A stretch of DNA of 32,869 nucleotides from Companilactobacillus suantsaicola. Its GTDB lineage: Bacteria; Bacillota; Bacilli; Lactobacillales; Lactobacillaceae. Shown here in pieces: positions 1-9,533 of the stretch. The notes beneath the pieces are model-generated. The model searched no databases, was not told the origin of the DNA, and was given only the letters and a program-made list of their open reading frames with translations. The stretch's first letter is position 1, and each line of letters starts with the position of its first letter. Location: positions 1 to 32,869 of the forward strand of contig NZ_RKLY01000029.1 of the NCBI RefSeq assembly GCF_004745525.1. Reading direction: 5' to 3'. The translations under genes were made by a program, and so were the position numbers.

Positions 1-30
1 AACTTTTACAATATCCGGCTTTTCGTCCAT
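1..30 (-). CDS. Start of an unidentified leftward gene (partial)
   Basis: Only ten codons lie in the window, reading MDEKPDIVKV and running off the left edge. The start is supported by a good ribosome binding site (GGTGAGG) about 8 nt upstream of the ATG on the minus strand. The stretch is too short to assign a family. It diverges from sbcD, so the region 31-367 would serve as promoter region for both. A false start is possible, since the call rests on the ribosome binding site and the open frame alone. Confidence 0.5.
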   Translation of the reverse strand, partial: MDEKPDIVKV

Positions 31-120
31 TAAAAATACCTCACCATTTATTTTGATGAGGTAATCATATCGCTTATTGTGGACCGAGAGAATACGGTCG
101 GTTATTTACTGCTTACGGAG

Positions 121-262
121 CAACAAACTCGATTTGGGCTCAGTGGTGAAATTTCTCTTAATGCTTTAGCATTTAGTGAAAGGTCGAGCTTGGAAATGCC
201 GCGCACTTTGCGGTAGTTTCAAGTCGTGCCCACCACGTTCCAGCCCAAAATCGAGTTTGTTG
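121..262. repeat. Structured palindromic element, three-way-junction fold
   Basis: A 20-bp outer stem pairs 121-140 with 242-262, with one bulged A, and continues after an internal loop as GTGGTG/CACCAC (143-148 with 231-236). Inside are two hairpins: 152-181, with stem ATGC/GCAT and loop TTTA, and about 182-230, with stem CCGC/GCGG and a 7-nt loop. Read on the minus strand, the second hairpin contains CCGCAAAGTGCGCG, nearly the same as CCGCAAAGTACGCG in the hairpin at 4919-5035, so this looks like an inverted copy of the same repeat family. No T-run follows the stem, so it is not a simple terminator. No credible protein is encoded. Confidence 0.7.
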
Positions 263-277
263 CGGAGGACGACATAC

Positions 278-306
278 TTCACCAAAACTTTTTCGTAATT
301 TAGTAT
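278..306 (+). promoter_or_regulatory. Putative promoter of sbcD-sbcC
   Basis: TTCACC and TAGTAT are separated by 17 nt and lie about 60 nt upstream of the sbcD start codon, just after the structured element. The match to a sigma-A promoter is moderate and is the best seen in the gap. It is a visual prediction only. Confidence 0.35.
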
Positions 307-367
307 TGCTAAACCACTCAGATAATCGTACAAAGGAACTAGAAACAAATCTTCTAGGAGGGATCAC

Positions 368-1546
368 ATGAAATTACTACACACCGCCGACTGGCACATT
401 GGTCGGACACTAAATGGTTACTCACTTTTAAAAGAACAAAAATATGCCTTCCAACAAATTTTAAAAATTGCTTTAGAGGAACACGTTGATGGCATCGTTA
501 TCGCTGGTGACATTTACGATCGAGCCGTTCCTAACGTTGATGCTGTGACAGCTTTAAATGAGATGTTCAAAGAAATCAACATCGACAACCACCTACCGAT
601 TTATGCAATTTCTGGCAATCACGATGGAGCCAAACGTCTGAATTACGGTCGTGATTGGCTAGCTTATACCGATTTTCATCTCAACACCTTAGTCGAAGAA
701 GCTTTCACACCAATCGAAACTTCCGAAGCACAAATTTTCATGCTGCCATACTTCGACCCAATGGACGTCCGCGCTTATTATCGCCAAAATGGCATGTCCG
801 AAGAAGATGCCAAAAGTATCCACAGCATAACTGACGCCATGAATTTAGTTTTAAAGGATATTCAAGCAAAATTTGATCCAGCTAAGAAACATATCCTCAT
901 CACCCACTTTGCCGTGACGCCAAATAAAGATACCAAACTAGAATTAACTAGTGAGACCTCTTCAACTGTCGGTGGTTTAGCAACTTTAACTGCCGATCAA
1001 TTTAAGATGTTTGATTACGTCATGATGGGCCACATTCACACCCGCTTCGCTTCCCCAAGTGAAACAATTCGCTACTCTGGTAGTCCAGTGAAATTCAATG
1101 TCAAAGAAGCCCGCCTTAAAAATAAAGGCAAAGGCGTCGATATTGTTGAAATTAGTGCTAACAAAATTACCCACACCTTCAAGGAAATCAAACCTCAAAC
1201 TGATTTGATTGTTTTACAAGAAGACTGGGATACATTGATCGACCCTGTTTTTTACAAAAAACAACCACTTGAAAAAGCTTGGTTCGCTATTACAGTTAAG
1301 AACTTCGACCGCAGCAAGCACATCAACGTTCGGGCCCAATTGCAACAGATCTATGGAACGGTTGTAGAACTGGATTATGAGAACATTTATCAGGATAAAC
1401 AAGTTGAAACCACTAAAAACATTAGTGATTTGAGTCCTGATGCAACAGTTGATCAGTTTTTCCACAGTATAACTGGCAATGAATTATCGGCTACTCAAAA
1501 ACAGATTGTGGATAAAATTTTTGTTGATTTAGGAAGGGAGAAATAA
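368..1546 (+). CDS. sbcD: Exonuclease SbcD (Mre11-type nuclease subunit)
   Basis: The 392-residue protein is the nuclease subunit of the SbcCD (Mre11-Rad50) complex, which in studied bacteria opens DNA hairpins and trims DNA ends in the cytoplasm. Calcineurin-like metallophosphoesterase motifs are all present: DWH with D8 and H10, GDIYDR with D48, GNHD with N84 and H85, a later HF motif around residue 180, and GHIH with H222 and H224. The ATG follows AGGAGGGATCAC, an excellent ribosome binding site. The gene is followed after 2 nt by sbcC, so the two are almost certainly co-transcribed and translationally coupled. Length is usual for the family. Confidence 0.96.
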   Translation: MKLLHTADWHIGRTLNGYSLLKEQKYAFQQILKIALEEHVDGIVIAGDIYDRAVPNVDAVTALNEMFKEINIDNHLPIYAISGNHDGAKRLNYGRDWLAYTDFHLNTLVEEAFTPIETSEAQIFMLPYFDPMDVRAYYRQNGMSEEDAKSIHSITDAMNLVLKDIQAKFDPAKKHILITHFAVTPNKDTKLELTSETSSTVGGLATLTADQFKMFDYVMMGHIHTRFASPSETIRYSGSPVKFNVKEARLKNKGKGVDIVEISANKITHTFKEIKPQTDLIVLQEDWDTLIDPVFYKKQPLEKAWFAITVKNFDRSKHINVRAQLQQIYGTVVELDYENIYQDKQVETTKNISDLSPDATVDQFFHSITGNELSATQKQIVDKIFVDLGREK

Positions 1547-1548
1547 TT

Positions 1549-4500
1549 TTGAAACCAATTTACTTACAAATGAACTACTTTGGCCCGCACACCGATTCAA
1601 TAATCGACTTCCGCAAACTGGATGAAGCACCGATTTTTCTGATTGGCGGTGACACTGGGGCCGGTAAATCAACCATCTTTGATGCAATGACTTTTGCTTT
1701 ATTTGGCAGCACTACTACTGACGGTCGAGATGCTAAAGAAATGCGCAGCCAATTTGCCCCTAGTGATCAAGCAACTGAAGTCACTTTTTATTTTGAACAA
1801 GGCAACAATTTGTATCGCTTAGTTCGTCGTCCGGAACAATGGCTCAAAAGTCAGCGTGGTGGGGATAAATTGGTTAATAAAAAGCCGACCGCCAAACTGG
1901 CAATTGTGGATAAAGTTGGTGGTACAGAAATTGACAGTATCGCTACTAAACCAAGTGATGTCGGATCTTCGATTTCTGAAATTTTGAATTTATCAGCCGA
2001 CCAGTTCAAAAAAATCATCCTCCTTCCACAAAATGATTTCTCCGAATTTTTAAAGTCAAAAACTGATGCTAAAGAAGCTATCCTCAAAAAAATTTTTGGT
2101 ACACAACTTTACTCTGACTTTGCCACTAAATTAAAGGCACTTTATACCACTAACAAGAAGAAAAATGAGACCTTCGCCACTGATTTAGCGGCTCAATTCG
2201 ATTCCACTAATTGGACCGATTCGGAAAAAGCTCAACTCGAACACGAATCCGATGAACAAAAAATTGTTCTGTTGGAAAACTTTTTGGAAAAACGTCAAAC
2301 GGATTTTAAAACTGCTGAAAAACAATCTCAGGCAATTAATCAACAAGTTCAAACTGCTGATAAGAATTTACAAGCGGCCAAAGATTTGGCTAAACAATTC
2401 ACTGACCTGAAATCTGCCCAAAAAGATTATCAAACTAAAATTACCGACAAAGAGTCTGACATAGCTGCTGATCAAAATCACGTTTTAGAGCTTCAATGGG
2501 CTAATAACTACAAAGATGTGCTTCGTGATTTAGACAGCAAAACTGCCGACTTACAAAAAATTACTAGTCGTAAAAATACTTTACTAACTCAAATCGAAAT
2601 TTCCAAAAAAGACTATCAACTTGCCCAAAATAAAAACGCAGAACTATCAGCTCAAAAGGAACTTTTTGATCAAAAAACTACCCAAAGTAAGCAATTGGCT
2701 ATCCTAATTCCCGATATTGAACGCATTGAAAGATTGCAAAAAGAAATTGCCCATCAAAAACCTGAATTAGTCGAACTAGAAAATAAACTGGCTTTGCAAG
2801 ATCAAAAGTTGCAAGATGTCACGACCGAAATTGAAACTAAGAAATCATCCTTAGTCGATGGCGATAAACTACAAAAACAAAAAGACGATTTAACTACCCA
2901 AAGAAATCAATTCATTGAAACTTTGACGCCACTTGAAAATCACCAATTGGATGCTCAAAAAGAAGTCACTCGCTTGCAGAAACAATTAGACAAGTTAACG
3001 ACCCAGCTGCAAGTCAAACAACAAAATCTTCAACTAGCAAAAGCTGATTTTCAAGAGAAAAAAGGTCATCGTCAAGCTCTAATGATTGCCCAACTTCAAA
3101 AAGAACTCGTCGATGGGGAACCTTGTGTCGTTTGTGGCTCCACTGATCATTCGCACATGGTCAAGACAATCGATGCTAACGAAGTCGAATTGAAAGCATC
3201 CATGGAACAAGTTGACCAATCTCAAAATAAGTTTGCCTCTGCCCAAAAAGAAGTCGAAACTTTCAATGAAAATATTCAACAAGCAACTGAGGAATTAAAC
3301 ACTCACCAAACTGATTTAACCAACGCTACCCAAGAGTTAGCTGATACTTATCAAAAATTGACTAGTGGATTCTCACTAACTTTCCCTACTGAATTCTCAA
3401 TGAACGATTTAAAACAAGTCTTCGATAAAGAAATCGCCACACTAAGTCGGCAATTACTCACCGCTAACCAACTGGCTACTGAAATCGAGCGATTGCAACA
3501 AAACATTCAAAAAATTGTTGAACAACAAAATACATTCAAGTTGAATTTAGCTTCAAAAAAATCTGCTCTACAAGCTAATCAGGCTGACCTCAAACAAACT
3601 TTAACTAAGGTCGGTAGTGAAAACAGATCTAGCCAAGAAATTTCAAAGGAAATCACTCAGCTTGAACAAGCTGTCAAAGACTATCAAACTCAATTAGACC
3701 AAACTCAAAAGGCTGCCCAAGCTAGTCAAATCAAGTATTCCAACAATAAAACTCAAATTGACGATGTGGAAAAACAATTAGTTGAGCAAGAAAATTCCAT
3801 TGCTCAATTACAAAAAGATGTCGATTCTGCCTTAACTGCTGATACTAGTAAGACTAACGACATTAAAACTTTGCGTGATTGGATTGCTGAGGTTAACGAA
3901 AATCTTCTTTCTTCCCTACAAATTAAAATTTCCAATTATCAACAGGAAAAAACTCGTCTCACTAAAGAAATTGAACAATTATCGACGGCCTTAGCTGACA
4001 AAGAACAACCTGATTTAGCCAGTCTGCAAGAAGTTCTCAACAATTTGCAAACTCAAAAGGACCAACTAATTTCACAAGTTGCTAACGCTAAGCGAACTTT
4101 TGAAGATGCTCAAAAGAACTTTAAGCGGATCAAAGAAATCGTTGCCCAACAAGGTGACTTTGCCAAGAAATTCAGTCAACTGTCTGACTTGTACAACATC
4201 GTCAACGGCCAAGGCAACAACGATAGCAAGTTGAAACTAGAAACTTATGTCGTCCAAAACTATCTGCAAAAGGTGCTCAATTATGCCAACGATCACTTCA
4301 TCAATCTGCTTTCCAACAATCGTTACACGTTTGAACTTTCTGATGACCCGAGCGACAAGATGCGTGACCACGGTTTGGATATCAATATTTTTGACAATGA
4401 AACTGGCAAATCACGTTCATCTGACACATTGTCTGGTGGGGAAACTTTTATCGCCGCCCTATCAATTGCACTGTCACTCAGTGAAGTTGTCCAATCATCT

Positions 4501-4722
4501 TCAAATGGTGTGCAAATCGATGCTCTGTTTGTCGATGAAGGTTTTGGTTCTTTAGATGATGAAACTTTAGAAAAATCAATGACGGCCCTAGAAACTATCG
4601 GTCAAAATCGAATGGTTGGGGTTATCAGCCACATTGAATCGATGAAACAAACCATCGGCCAACAAGTTTTGATCAAGAAGCTTGGCGATGGTCGCAGTAA
4701 AGTTGAAATTATTAATAAGTGA
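1549..4722 (+). CDS. sbcC: Exonuclease SbcC (Rad50-type SMC ATPase)
   Basis: This 1057-residue SMC-like ATPase is the partner of SbcD. The Walker A motif GGDTGAGKST lies at residues 33-42, followed by long Gln/Lys/Glu-rich coiled coils with a zinc hook CVVC (C526, C529) at the midpoint. The C-terminal ABC signature LSGGE is at 961-965 and Walker B, with D996 and E997, follows. The start codon is TTG at 1549: the ribosome binding site AGGAAGGGAG sits 8 nt upstream, the first residues MKPIYLQMNYFGP match the usual SbcC N-terminus, and the sbcD stop is 2 nt away. ATP-driven opening of the coiled coils is family knowledge, as is tethering of DNA through zinc-hook dimerisation. Confidence 0.96.
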   Translation: MKPIYLQMNYFGPHTDSIIDFRKLDEAPIFLIGGDTGAGKSTIFDAMTFALFGSTTTDGRDAKEMRSQFAPSDQATEVTFYFEQGNNLYRLVRRPEQWLKSQRGGDKLVNKKPTAKLAIVDKVGGTEIDSIATKPSDVGSSISEILNLSADQFKKIILLPQNDFSEFLKSKTDAKEAILKKIFGTQLYSDFATKLKALYTTNKKKNETFATDLAAQFDSTNWTDSEKAQLEHESDEQKIVLLENFLEKRQTDFKTAEKQSQAINQQVQTADKNLQAAKDLAKQFTDLKSAQKDYQTKITDKESDIAADQNHVLELQWANNYKDVLRDLDSKTADLQKITSRKNTLLTQIEISKKDYQLAQNKNAELSAQKELFDQKTTQSKQLAILIPDIERIERLQKEIAHQKPELVELENKLALQDQKLQDVTTEIETKKSSLVDGDKLQKQKDDLTTQRNQFIETLTPLENHQLDAQKEVTRLQKQLDKLTTQLQVKQQNLQLAKADFQEKKGHRQALMIAQLQKELVDGEPCVVCGSTDHSHMVKTIDANEVELKASMEQVDQSQNKFASAQKEVETFNENIQQATEELNTHQTDLTNATQELADTYQKLTSGFSLTFPTEFSMNDLKQVFDKEIATLSRQLLTANQLATEIERLQQNIQKIVEQQNTFKLNLASKKSALQANQADLKQTLTKVGSENRSSQEISKEITQLEQAVKDYQTQLDQTQKAAQASQIKYSNNKTQIDDVEKQLVEQENSIAQLQKDVDSALTADTSKTNDIKTLRDWIAEVNENLLSSLQIKISNYQQEKTRLTKEIEQLSTALADKEQPDLASLQEVLNNLQTQKDQLISQVANAKRTFEDAQKNFKRIKEIVAQQGDFAKKFSQLSDLYNIVNGQGNNDSKLKLETYVVQNYLQKVLNYANDHFINLLSNNRYTFELSDDPSDKMRDHGLDINIFDNETGKSRSSDTLSGGETFIAALSIALSLSEVVQSSSNGVQIDALFVDEGFGSLDDETLEKSMTALETIGQNRMVGVISHIESMKQTIGQQVLIKKLGDGRSKVEIINK

Positions 4723-4725
4723 CAC

Positions 4726-4757
4726 AAAAAGCCGCTCATTTCTGGACGACTTTTTTT
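4726..4757. terminator. Rho-independent terminator between sbcC and carB
   Basis: The arms AAAAAGCCG and CGACTTTTT enclose a 12-nt loop, with T-runs on both strands. Read leftwards, the single mismatch becomes a G-U pair, so the hairpin is slightly better for the carB transcript but can serve both converging operons. Confidence 0.6.
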
Positions 4758-4762
4758 ATTTA

Positions 4763-5036
4763 AACGAGTTGTTTCACTCTCTATTTTGAAACGAGTTGCA
4801 CAAGCCAGACTCAGACATATAGCTACATTTCCCAAATCACACACAAGTTCGGTGTGCAATTCGTGAAATTAGGCTATCTGTCTGAGTCTAACCGGCTTGC
4901 TCCACTCTCTACTAAAACGAGTTACGTGAGCCAATTTCTTCCGGTTTGCTACAGCCTTAGACTCGCCCGCAAAGTACGCGTGCAACTCCAAGTCTTAGGC
5001 AAATCCTCGGAAATTCCCAGGCTCACTTCACTCTCT
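4763..5036. repeat. Tandem structured repeats: one short unit and two 117-nt hairpins
   Basis: Three units in a row begin with AAACGAGTT and end with CACTCTCT. The first (4763-4782) has almost nothing between these ends. The second (hairpin 4793-4909) and third (hairpin 4919-5035) each contain a long imperfect palindrome of equal length. In the second, CAAGCC...GACTCAGACA pairs with TGTCTGAGTC...GGCTTG around a core CACACAAGTTCGGTGTG. In the third, GTGAGCC...AATTTC pairs with GGAAATT...GGCTCAC, and GCCTTAGACT with AAGTCTTAGGC. The stems differ in sequence but keep their pairing, and GTGCAA after the loop is conserved. The 319-bp stretch between the two genes holds no other feature than these units and the terminator. 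Confidence 0.75.
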
Positions 5037-5041
5037 GATTT

Positions 5042-8000
5042 TTACAATGGGTTAACTCCAATAAATCTCTTTTCCAAAACTCTCAAGATGGCATCGGCGG
5101 TATCGAGTGATGTGTATAGTGGTACGGAATTCAAGACGGCATTTTGTCTGATGATATAACCGTCAGATGTGTGTGTTCGCTTGTCACCGACTGTGTTAAC
5201 TAATAGTTGGACTTTGTTGTGAGTGATATCGTAGATGATATCTTTATCAGTTTCACCAACTTTTGGTACTACTTTGGCTCTGATACCTAACTTATTGAAG
5301 TACTTGGCAGTTCCCTTGGTTGCGAGAACTTGGAAACCGACGTCTTCAAAGCGTTTTGCCAAACTGGAGGCTTCTTTTTTATCGGCATCGTTGACTGTGA
5401 TTAAGACGTTACCGGCATCGGCGATGTGTTGATTAGTTGCTTCAAAGGCTTTGTACAAGGCTTCAGTATAGTCGACACCTGAGCCCATAACTTCACCAGT
5501 TGATTTCATTTCCGGTCCCAAGGCACTGTCGACGTCGTTTAATTTATTGAAGGAGAACGTTGGTGCTTTGACATGGATCAAACGTGATTCTGGAGCTAGT
5601 CCTGGTTCTAATCCTAAGGTATTGAAGTTAGCACCTAAGATTAATTTTGTAGCGATTCTAGCCATTTGGATGCCAGTTACCTTACTCAAGAACGGTACTG
5701 TTCGACTGGCACGTGGATTTACTTCGATGACATAAGCTTGATTGTCATGGATAACGAATTGGATATTCATAATGCCCACACAATGTAATTCTCTAGCTAG
5801 TCGTTTAGCATATTCGACGATTTGGTCTTGAACTGAATCGGGAATATTTTGGGGAGGATAAACAGCCATTGAATCTCCAGAGTGAACTCCAGAACGTTCG
5901 ATATGTTCAATAATTCCTGGTAACAAGACATTTTCGCCGTCACTTAGCGCATCGATTTCACATTCACGACCAGTTAGATAACTGTCAATCAAAACTGGAT
6001 GGTTGTTTGAAACGTGGACTGCTTCTTTCATGTACTTATTCAATTCTTCATCTGATTTGATGATTTCCATTGCTCGACCACCTAAAACGTAACTTGGGCG
6101 AATCAAGACTGGATAACCAATTTTTTGAGCAACTTTTAAAGCACCTGCAGCTGAAGTAGCAGTTCCTCCGATTGGTTGGGGAATTTCAAGTTTCTTGATG
6201 ATTTGGTCGAATAGATCACGGTCTTCAGCACGATTGATGTCGTCAACAGAAGTACCGAGAATCTTGATGCCATTGTCTTTTAGTGGTTGAGCCAAATTGA
6301 CTGATGTTTGGCCGCCAAATTGAACAATAGCGCCGACTGGTTTTTCCAAATCACAGACATTTAAAACATCTTCCAAGGTTAATGGTTCAAAGTATAGCTT
6401 GTCAGCGATTGAATAGTCAGTTGAAACTGTCTCAGGATTATTGTTGATGACAATCGCTTTGTAGCCCATTTGTTGAACGGCATTGACACAATGTACCGTT
6501 GAATAATCAAATTCGATTCCTTGACCAATTCTGATTGGACCCGATCCTAAAATCAAAACTGATTTGTCAGACATCTTTTGTGATTCATTTTCAGATTCAT
6601 AAGTGCTATAGAAATAAGGTGTTTCAGCTTCAAACTCACCGGCACAAGTATCAACGGTCTTGTAAGTTGGTAAGATGTCGTTTTGCAATCTGAATGTGCG
6701 AATAATGTCTTCTGGCAGATTATTCAAGCGACCGATTGTCTTATCGGAATAGCCTAAACGTTTAGCTTCGGTAACAATTTCTTTGGTGAGTGTGCCATTA
6801 GTCAATTCTTTTTCAAAATTGATAATACGTTTCATTTTGGCTAAGAAGAATGGATTGATAGCCGTTAGTTGCTTGATTTTTTCATAGGAAACATCCCGAC
6901 GCAATAATTCTGCTAAGTAGAATAAACGGTCATCTTTAGGGATTTGAACGTATTCTTCTAGTTCTTCAGTTGACTTGTCTTTGAGTGAATCCATGATGAG
7001 ATCGTGTTGGTCAATTTCTAGTGAACGAACAGCCTTTTGAAGTGCTTCTTCAAAGTTGCGACCTAAAGCCATAACTTCACCAGTTGCCTTCATTTGCGTA
7101 CCAATTGTTCGGTCAGCTTTTGAGAACTTATCAAATGGCCAGCGAGGAATTTTGCAAACGACGTAGTCCAAAGCAGGTTCAAACTGGGCAAAAGTCTTAC
7201 CGGTGATGGGATTCGTGATTTCATCCAAGGTCAAACCGATAGCTATTTTGGCCGCGATTTTAGCGATTGAATAACCAGTTGCCTTAGAAGCTAGTGCTGA
7301 AGAACGGCTGACACGAGGGTTAACTTCGATGATGTAATAGTTGCTAGTTTTCGTATCGATAGCCAATTGCACGTTACAGCCACCTTCAATTTTTAAAGCG
7401 CGGATGATTTTGAGTGAGACGTCACGCAATTTTTGGAATTCAGCATCAGTCAGCGTTTGAATTGGTGACACAACGATTGAATCTCCAGTATGAATGCCGA
7501 CGGGATCAACATTTTCCATGCCACAAACGGCCAAAGCGTTGTCATCACTATCACGCATAACTTCGAATTCGATTTCTTTGAAACCGGCGATACTTTGTTC
7601 GATCAAACATTCAGTCGATGGTGAAACTTTCAAACCACGTTCAACAATTTCTTGCAGTTCTTTAACGTTGTGGGCAACTCCGCCACCAGTTCCACCCATG
7701 GTAAAAGCAGGTCTGACGATGACAGGAAAGCCAATTTCATCAGTAAATTCTTTAGCATCTTGGTATGTATAAGCAGTCTTTGAAGCAGGAATTGGTTCGT
7801 GGAGGCGGTTCATTAATTCCTTGAACTCTTCACGATCCTCGGCTTCATTGATGGTATTTAATTTAGTTCCAATAATTTCAATATCTAGTTGATCCAAAAT
7901 ACCTGATTTTTGTAATTGAACGGCCATGTTTAAACCAGTTTGACCGCCAAGGGTTGGTAAAATTGCATCGGGATGTTCTTTAACTAGTACTTTCTCGACA

Positions 8001-8218
8001 AATTCAAGTGTGATTGGTTCAATGTATACTTTATCCGCAATGTGTTTGTCCGTCATGATGGTTGCGGGGTTGGAGTTGATCAAAACAACTTCGTAACCTT
8101 CCTCCTTCAAGGCTAAACAAGCTTGGGTACCGGAATAATCGAATTCAGCGGCTTGTCCAATGATGATAGGACCTGAACCGATGATCATAATTTTTTTAAG
8201 GTCTGTTCTCTTTGGCAT
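5042..8218 (-). CDS. carB: Carbamoyl-phosphate synthase large subunit
   Basis: This 1058-residue synthetase makes carbamoyl phosphate from bicarbonate, ammonia supplied by CarA, and two ATP, feeding pyrimidine and possibly arginine synthesis. The two homologous ATP-grasp halves are visible. The first begins with [20 protein letters not shown] and contains TMGGTGGG; the second begins near residue 555 with [20 protein letters not shown] and contains VLGGRAMEI. The C-terminal 120 or so residues are the MGS-like allosteric domain. Length matches the family. Translation starts at ATG after GGAGG with an 8-nt spacer, 15 nt behind carA, so the two form one operon. The PyrR-type leader upstream suggests this is the pyrimidine-controlled enzyme (pyrAB in Bacillus naming). 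Confidence 0.97.
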   Translation of the reverse strand: MPKRTDLKKIMIIGSGPIIIGQAAEFDYSGTQACLALKEEGYEVVLINSNPATIMTDKHIADKVYIEPITLEFVEKVLVKEHPDAILPTLGGQTGLNMAVQLQKSGILDQLDIEIIGTKLNTINEAEDREEFKELMNRLHEPIPASKTAYTYQDAKEFTDEIGFPVIVRPAFTMGGTGGGVAHNVKELQEIVERGLKVSPSTECLIEQSIAGFKEIEFEVMRDSDDNALAVCGMENVDPVGIHTGDSIVVSPIQTLTDAEFQKLRDVSLKIIRALKIEGGCNVQLAIDTKTSNYYIIEVNPRVSRSSALASKATGYSIAKIAAKIAIGLTLDEITNPITGKTFAQFEPALDYVVCKIPRWPFDKFSKADRTIGTQMKATGEVMALGRNFEEALQKAVRSLEIDQHDLIMDSLKDKSTEELEEYVQIPKDDRLFYLAELLRRDVSYEKIKQLTAINPFFLAKMKRIINFEKELTNGTLTKEIVTEAKRLGYSDKTIGRLNNLPEDIIRTFRLQNDILPTYKTVDTCAGEFEAETPYFYSTYESENESQKMSDKSVLILGSGPIRIGQGIEFDYSTVHCVNAVQQMGYKAIVINNNPETVSTDYSIADKLYFEPLTLEDVLNVCDLEKPVGAIVQFGGQTSVNLAQPLKDNGIKILGTSVDDINRAEDRDLFDQIIKKLEIPQPIGGTATSAAGALKVAQKIGYPVLIRPSYVLGGRAMEIIKSDEELNKYMKEAVHVSNNHPVLIDSYLTGRECEIDALSDGENVLLPGIIEHIERSGVHSGDSMAVYPPQNIPDSVQDQIVEYAKRLARELHCVGIMNIQFVIHDNQAYVIEVNPRASRTVPFLSKVTGIQMARIATKLILGANFNTLGLEPGLAPESRLIHVKAPTFSFNKLNDVDSALGPEMKSTGEVMGSGVDYTEALYKAFEATNQHIADAGNVLITVNDADKKEASSLAKRFEDVGFQVLATKGTAKYFNKLGIRAKVVPKVGETDKDIIYDITHNKVQLLVNTVGDKRTHTSDGYIIRQNAVLNSVPLYTSLDTADAILRVLEKRFIGVNPL

Positions 8219-8233
8219 AATTTGTTCCTCCAG

Positions 8234-9292
8234 CTATTTGTTTAGTCTTTCAATGAATTTATCGAAAATGAAGTCGGCGTCGTGTGGTCCGGGCATGGCA
8301 TCAGGATGGAATTGAACTGAAAAGGCGTTGTATTTCTTGTGTTCTACCCCTTCAACGGTTTGGTCGTTCAATTCAACTTGGGTAATTTTCAAATCTGTTT
8401 GGGCAACTGAATCTGGATCAACAGCATAACCGTGATTTTGAGAAGTGAAGTAAATCTTACCAGTTTCCAAGTCTTTTACAGGATGATTGAAACCACGGTG
8501 TCCGAATTTCATCTTGAAAGTTTTCGCACCGTTAGCTAGACATAACAATTGATGTCCCATACAAATTCCAAAGACTGGATACTCTTTTTCTAGTTCAACG
8601 ATATTTCCTAAAATATCCGTGTGGTCGATTGGATCTCCAGGGCCATTACTCAATAAAATTCCATCTGGTTTAAGATTTTCAATATCAGCGACGGCTGTAT
8701 TACCAGGTACGACGGTCACTTTTAGCCCGCGCTTTTGTAATTCGTCGACAATACTCTTTTTGTAGCCATAATCTAGCATGACAACATGCTTGCCACTGCC
8801 TTCAAAAGTTTGTTTAGTTGGTGTGACACTTTTTTCGAGTTGTTTGGCATCTAATTTCCACGAAGAGATTTCATCGATCAAACCGGCGTTTAAACTATCG
8901 ACGATGGCAGCTTTCAAAGCTCCAGCTTTACGAATTTTCAAGGTGATCGCACGGGTATCAATGTCGTAAATTCCGGGGATATTCTCTTGTTTGAGGAATT
9001 CATCGATGGTCATTTCACTTTGATAGTTACCGACTGTTTCACAAATTTCTCGGGCCAAAACGCCTTTGATATACGATTTTGGTGACTCGTCGAACTTCTT
9101 AGCAATGCCGTAATTTCCAATCATTGGTGTACAGAAATTGATGATCTGGCCGTTATAAGATTGGTCGGTGATGGCTTCTTGATAGCCGGTCATCCCCGTA
9201 GTGAACACAAGCTCACCGATTGTTTCGACGTCACTTCCGAACGCTTTACCTTCAAAATAAGTTCCATCTTCAAAAACTAGATATCTTTTCAT
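8234..9292 (-). CDS. carA: Carbamoyl-phosphate synthase small (glutaminase) subunit
   Basis: The 352-residue glutamine amidotransferase subunit delivers ammonia to CarB. The N-terminal CPSase small-chain domain (about 1-165) contains TGMTGYQE. The C-terminal class I glutaminase domain has the nucleophile in GICMGHQ (C244) and the catalytic histidine in QFHPD (H329). The residue normally Glu in HPE is Asp here (D331), a conservative change discussed in the findings. The start at 9292 is chosen because MKRYLVFEDG is the usual N-terminus and TTGGAGAATATT sits just upstream. An in-frame upstream ATG at 9349 lies within the attenuator region and is unlikely. The gene heads the carAB operon. Confidence 0.96.
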   Translation of the reverse strand: MKRYLVFEDGTYFEGKAFGSDVETIGELVFTTGMTGYQEAITDQSYNGQIINFCTPMIGNYGIAKKFDESPKSYIKGVLAREICETVGNYQSEMTIDEFLKQENIPGIYDIDTRAITLKIRKAGALKAAIVDSLNAGLIDEISSWKLDAKQLEKSVTPTKQTFEGSGKHVVMLDYGYKKSIVDELQKRGLKVTVVPGNTAVADIENLKPDGILLSNGPGDPIDHTDILGNIVELEKEYPVFGICMGHQLLCLANGAKTFKMKFGHRGFNHPVKDLETGKIYFTSQNHGYAVDPDSVAQTDLKITQVELNDQTVEGVEHKKYNAFSVQFHPDAMPGPHDADFIFDKFIERLNK

Positions 9293-9323
9293 AATATTCT
9301 CCAAACTTTCGAAATATTTGATA

Positions 9324-9410
9324 TAGAAAAAGGGATGCTTATCCAGCATCCCTCAAGTTTTGTCTTAGATTGATTATTAGACTGAACCTTTGAGACCTCA
9401 CTGGATCCAA
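9324..9410 (-). promoter_or_regulatory. PyrR-type attenuator 2 in the carAB leader
   Basis: Reading leftwards, a PyrR binding-loop-like sequence (GATCCAGTGAGGTCTCAAAG, at 9382-9410) precedes a terminator with arms AGGGATGCT and AGCATCCCT (9331-9353) followed by TTTTTC. An alternative antiterminator can form: TCTCAA and AGGTT pair with AACTTGAGGGA just before the terminator, with GTCT/AGAC inside. This is the architecture of PyrR-controlled attenuation: UMP-bound PyrR stabilises the binding loop, the antiterminator is lost and transcription stops. The layout is seen in the sequence; control by PyrR is inferred from the known mechanism. Confidence 0.85.
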
Positions 9411-9424
9411 TTAAAAATTCAAGA

Positions 9425-9515
9425 TATAAAAAAACTTCCCTTGCCAGTGTGACAAAGAAAGTTAGTTGGGGTTTCCCCATAAGCGATTACACTTTCCAAG
9501 TCTCACTGGACTTAA
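9425..9515 (-). promoter_or_regulatory. PyrR-type attenuator 1 in the carAB leader
   Basis: The first leader unit repeats the same design. A binding-loop-like sequence AAGTCCAGTGAGACTTGG (within 9490-9515) is followed by a small hairpin GGGGAAACCCC. A terminator then pairs AACTTTCTTTG with CAAGGGAAGTT (9433-9463) and ends in seven Ts. GACTTGGAAAGT can pair imperfectly with AACTTTCTTTGTC as an antiterminator. Two binding loops in series suggest tight control by uridine nucleotides. Confidence 0.8.
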
Positions 9516-9533
9516 TTAAAAGTTGTTGAACTT

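Noticed and set aside
166-367. Two overlapping minus-strand open frames before sbcD
   Set aside because: They lie across the palindromic element and the sbcD control region, have no ribosome binding site and no protein-like composition.
4765-5035. CRISPR-like array
   Set aside because: Only two or three units, each an internal palindrome; no direct repeats of 23-40 bp with regular unique spacers and no cas genes.
4854-5159. Open frame of 101 codons between sbcC and carB
   Set aside because: It runs through the tandem hairpins and into the carB 3 end on the opposite strand; the paired-arm structure explains the sequence better than coding.
9289-9480. Minus-strand open frame in the carA leader
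   Set aside because: It overlaps both terminators and a PyrR-type site and has no ribosome binding site; the RNA structure is the better explanation.
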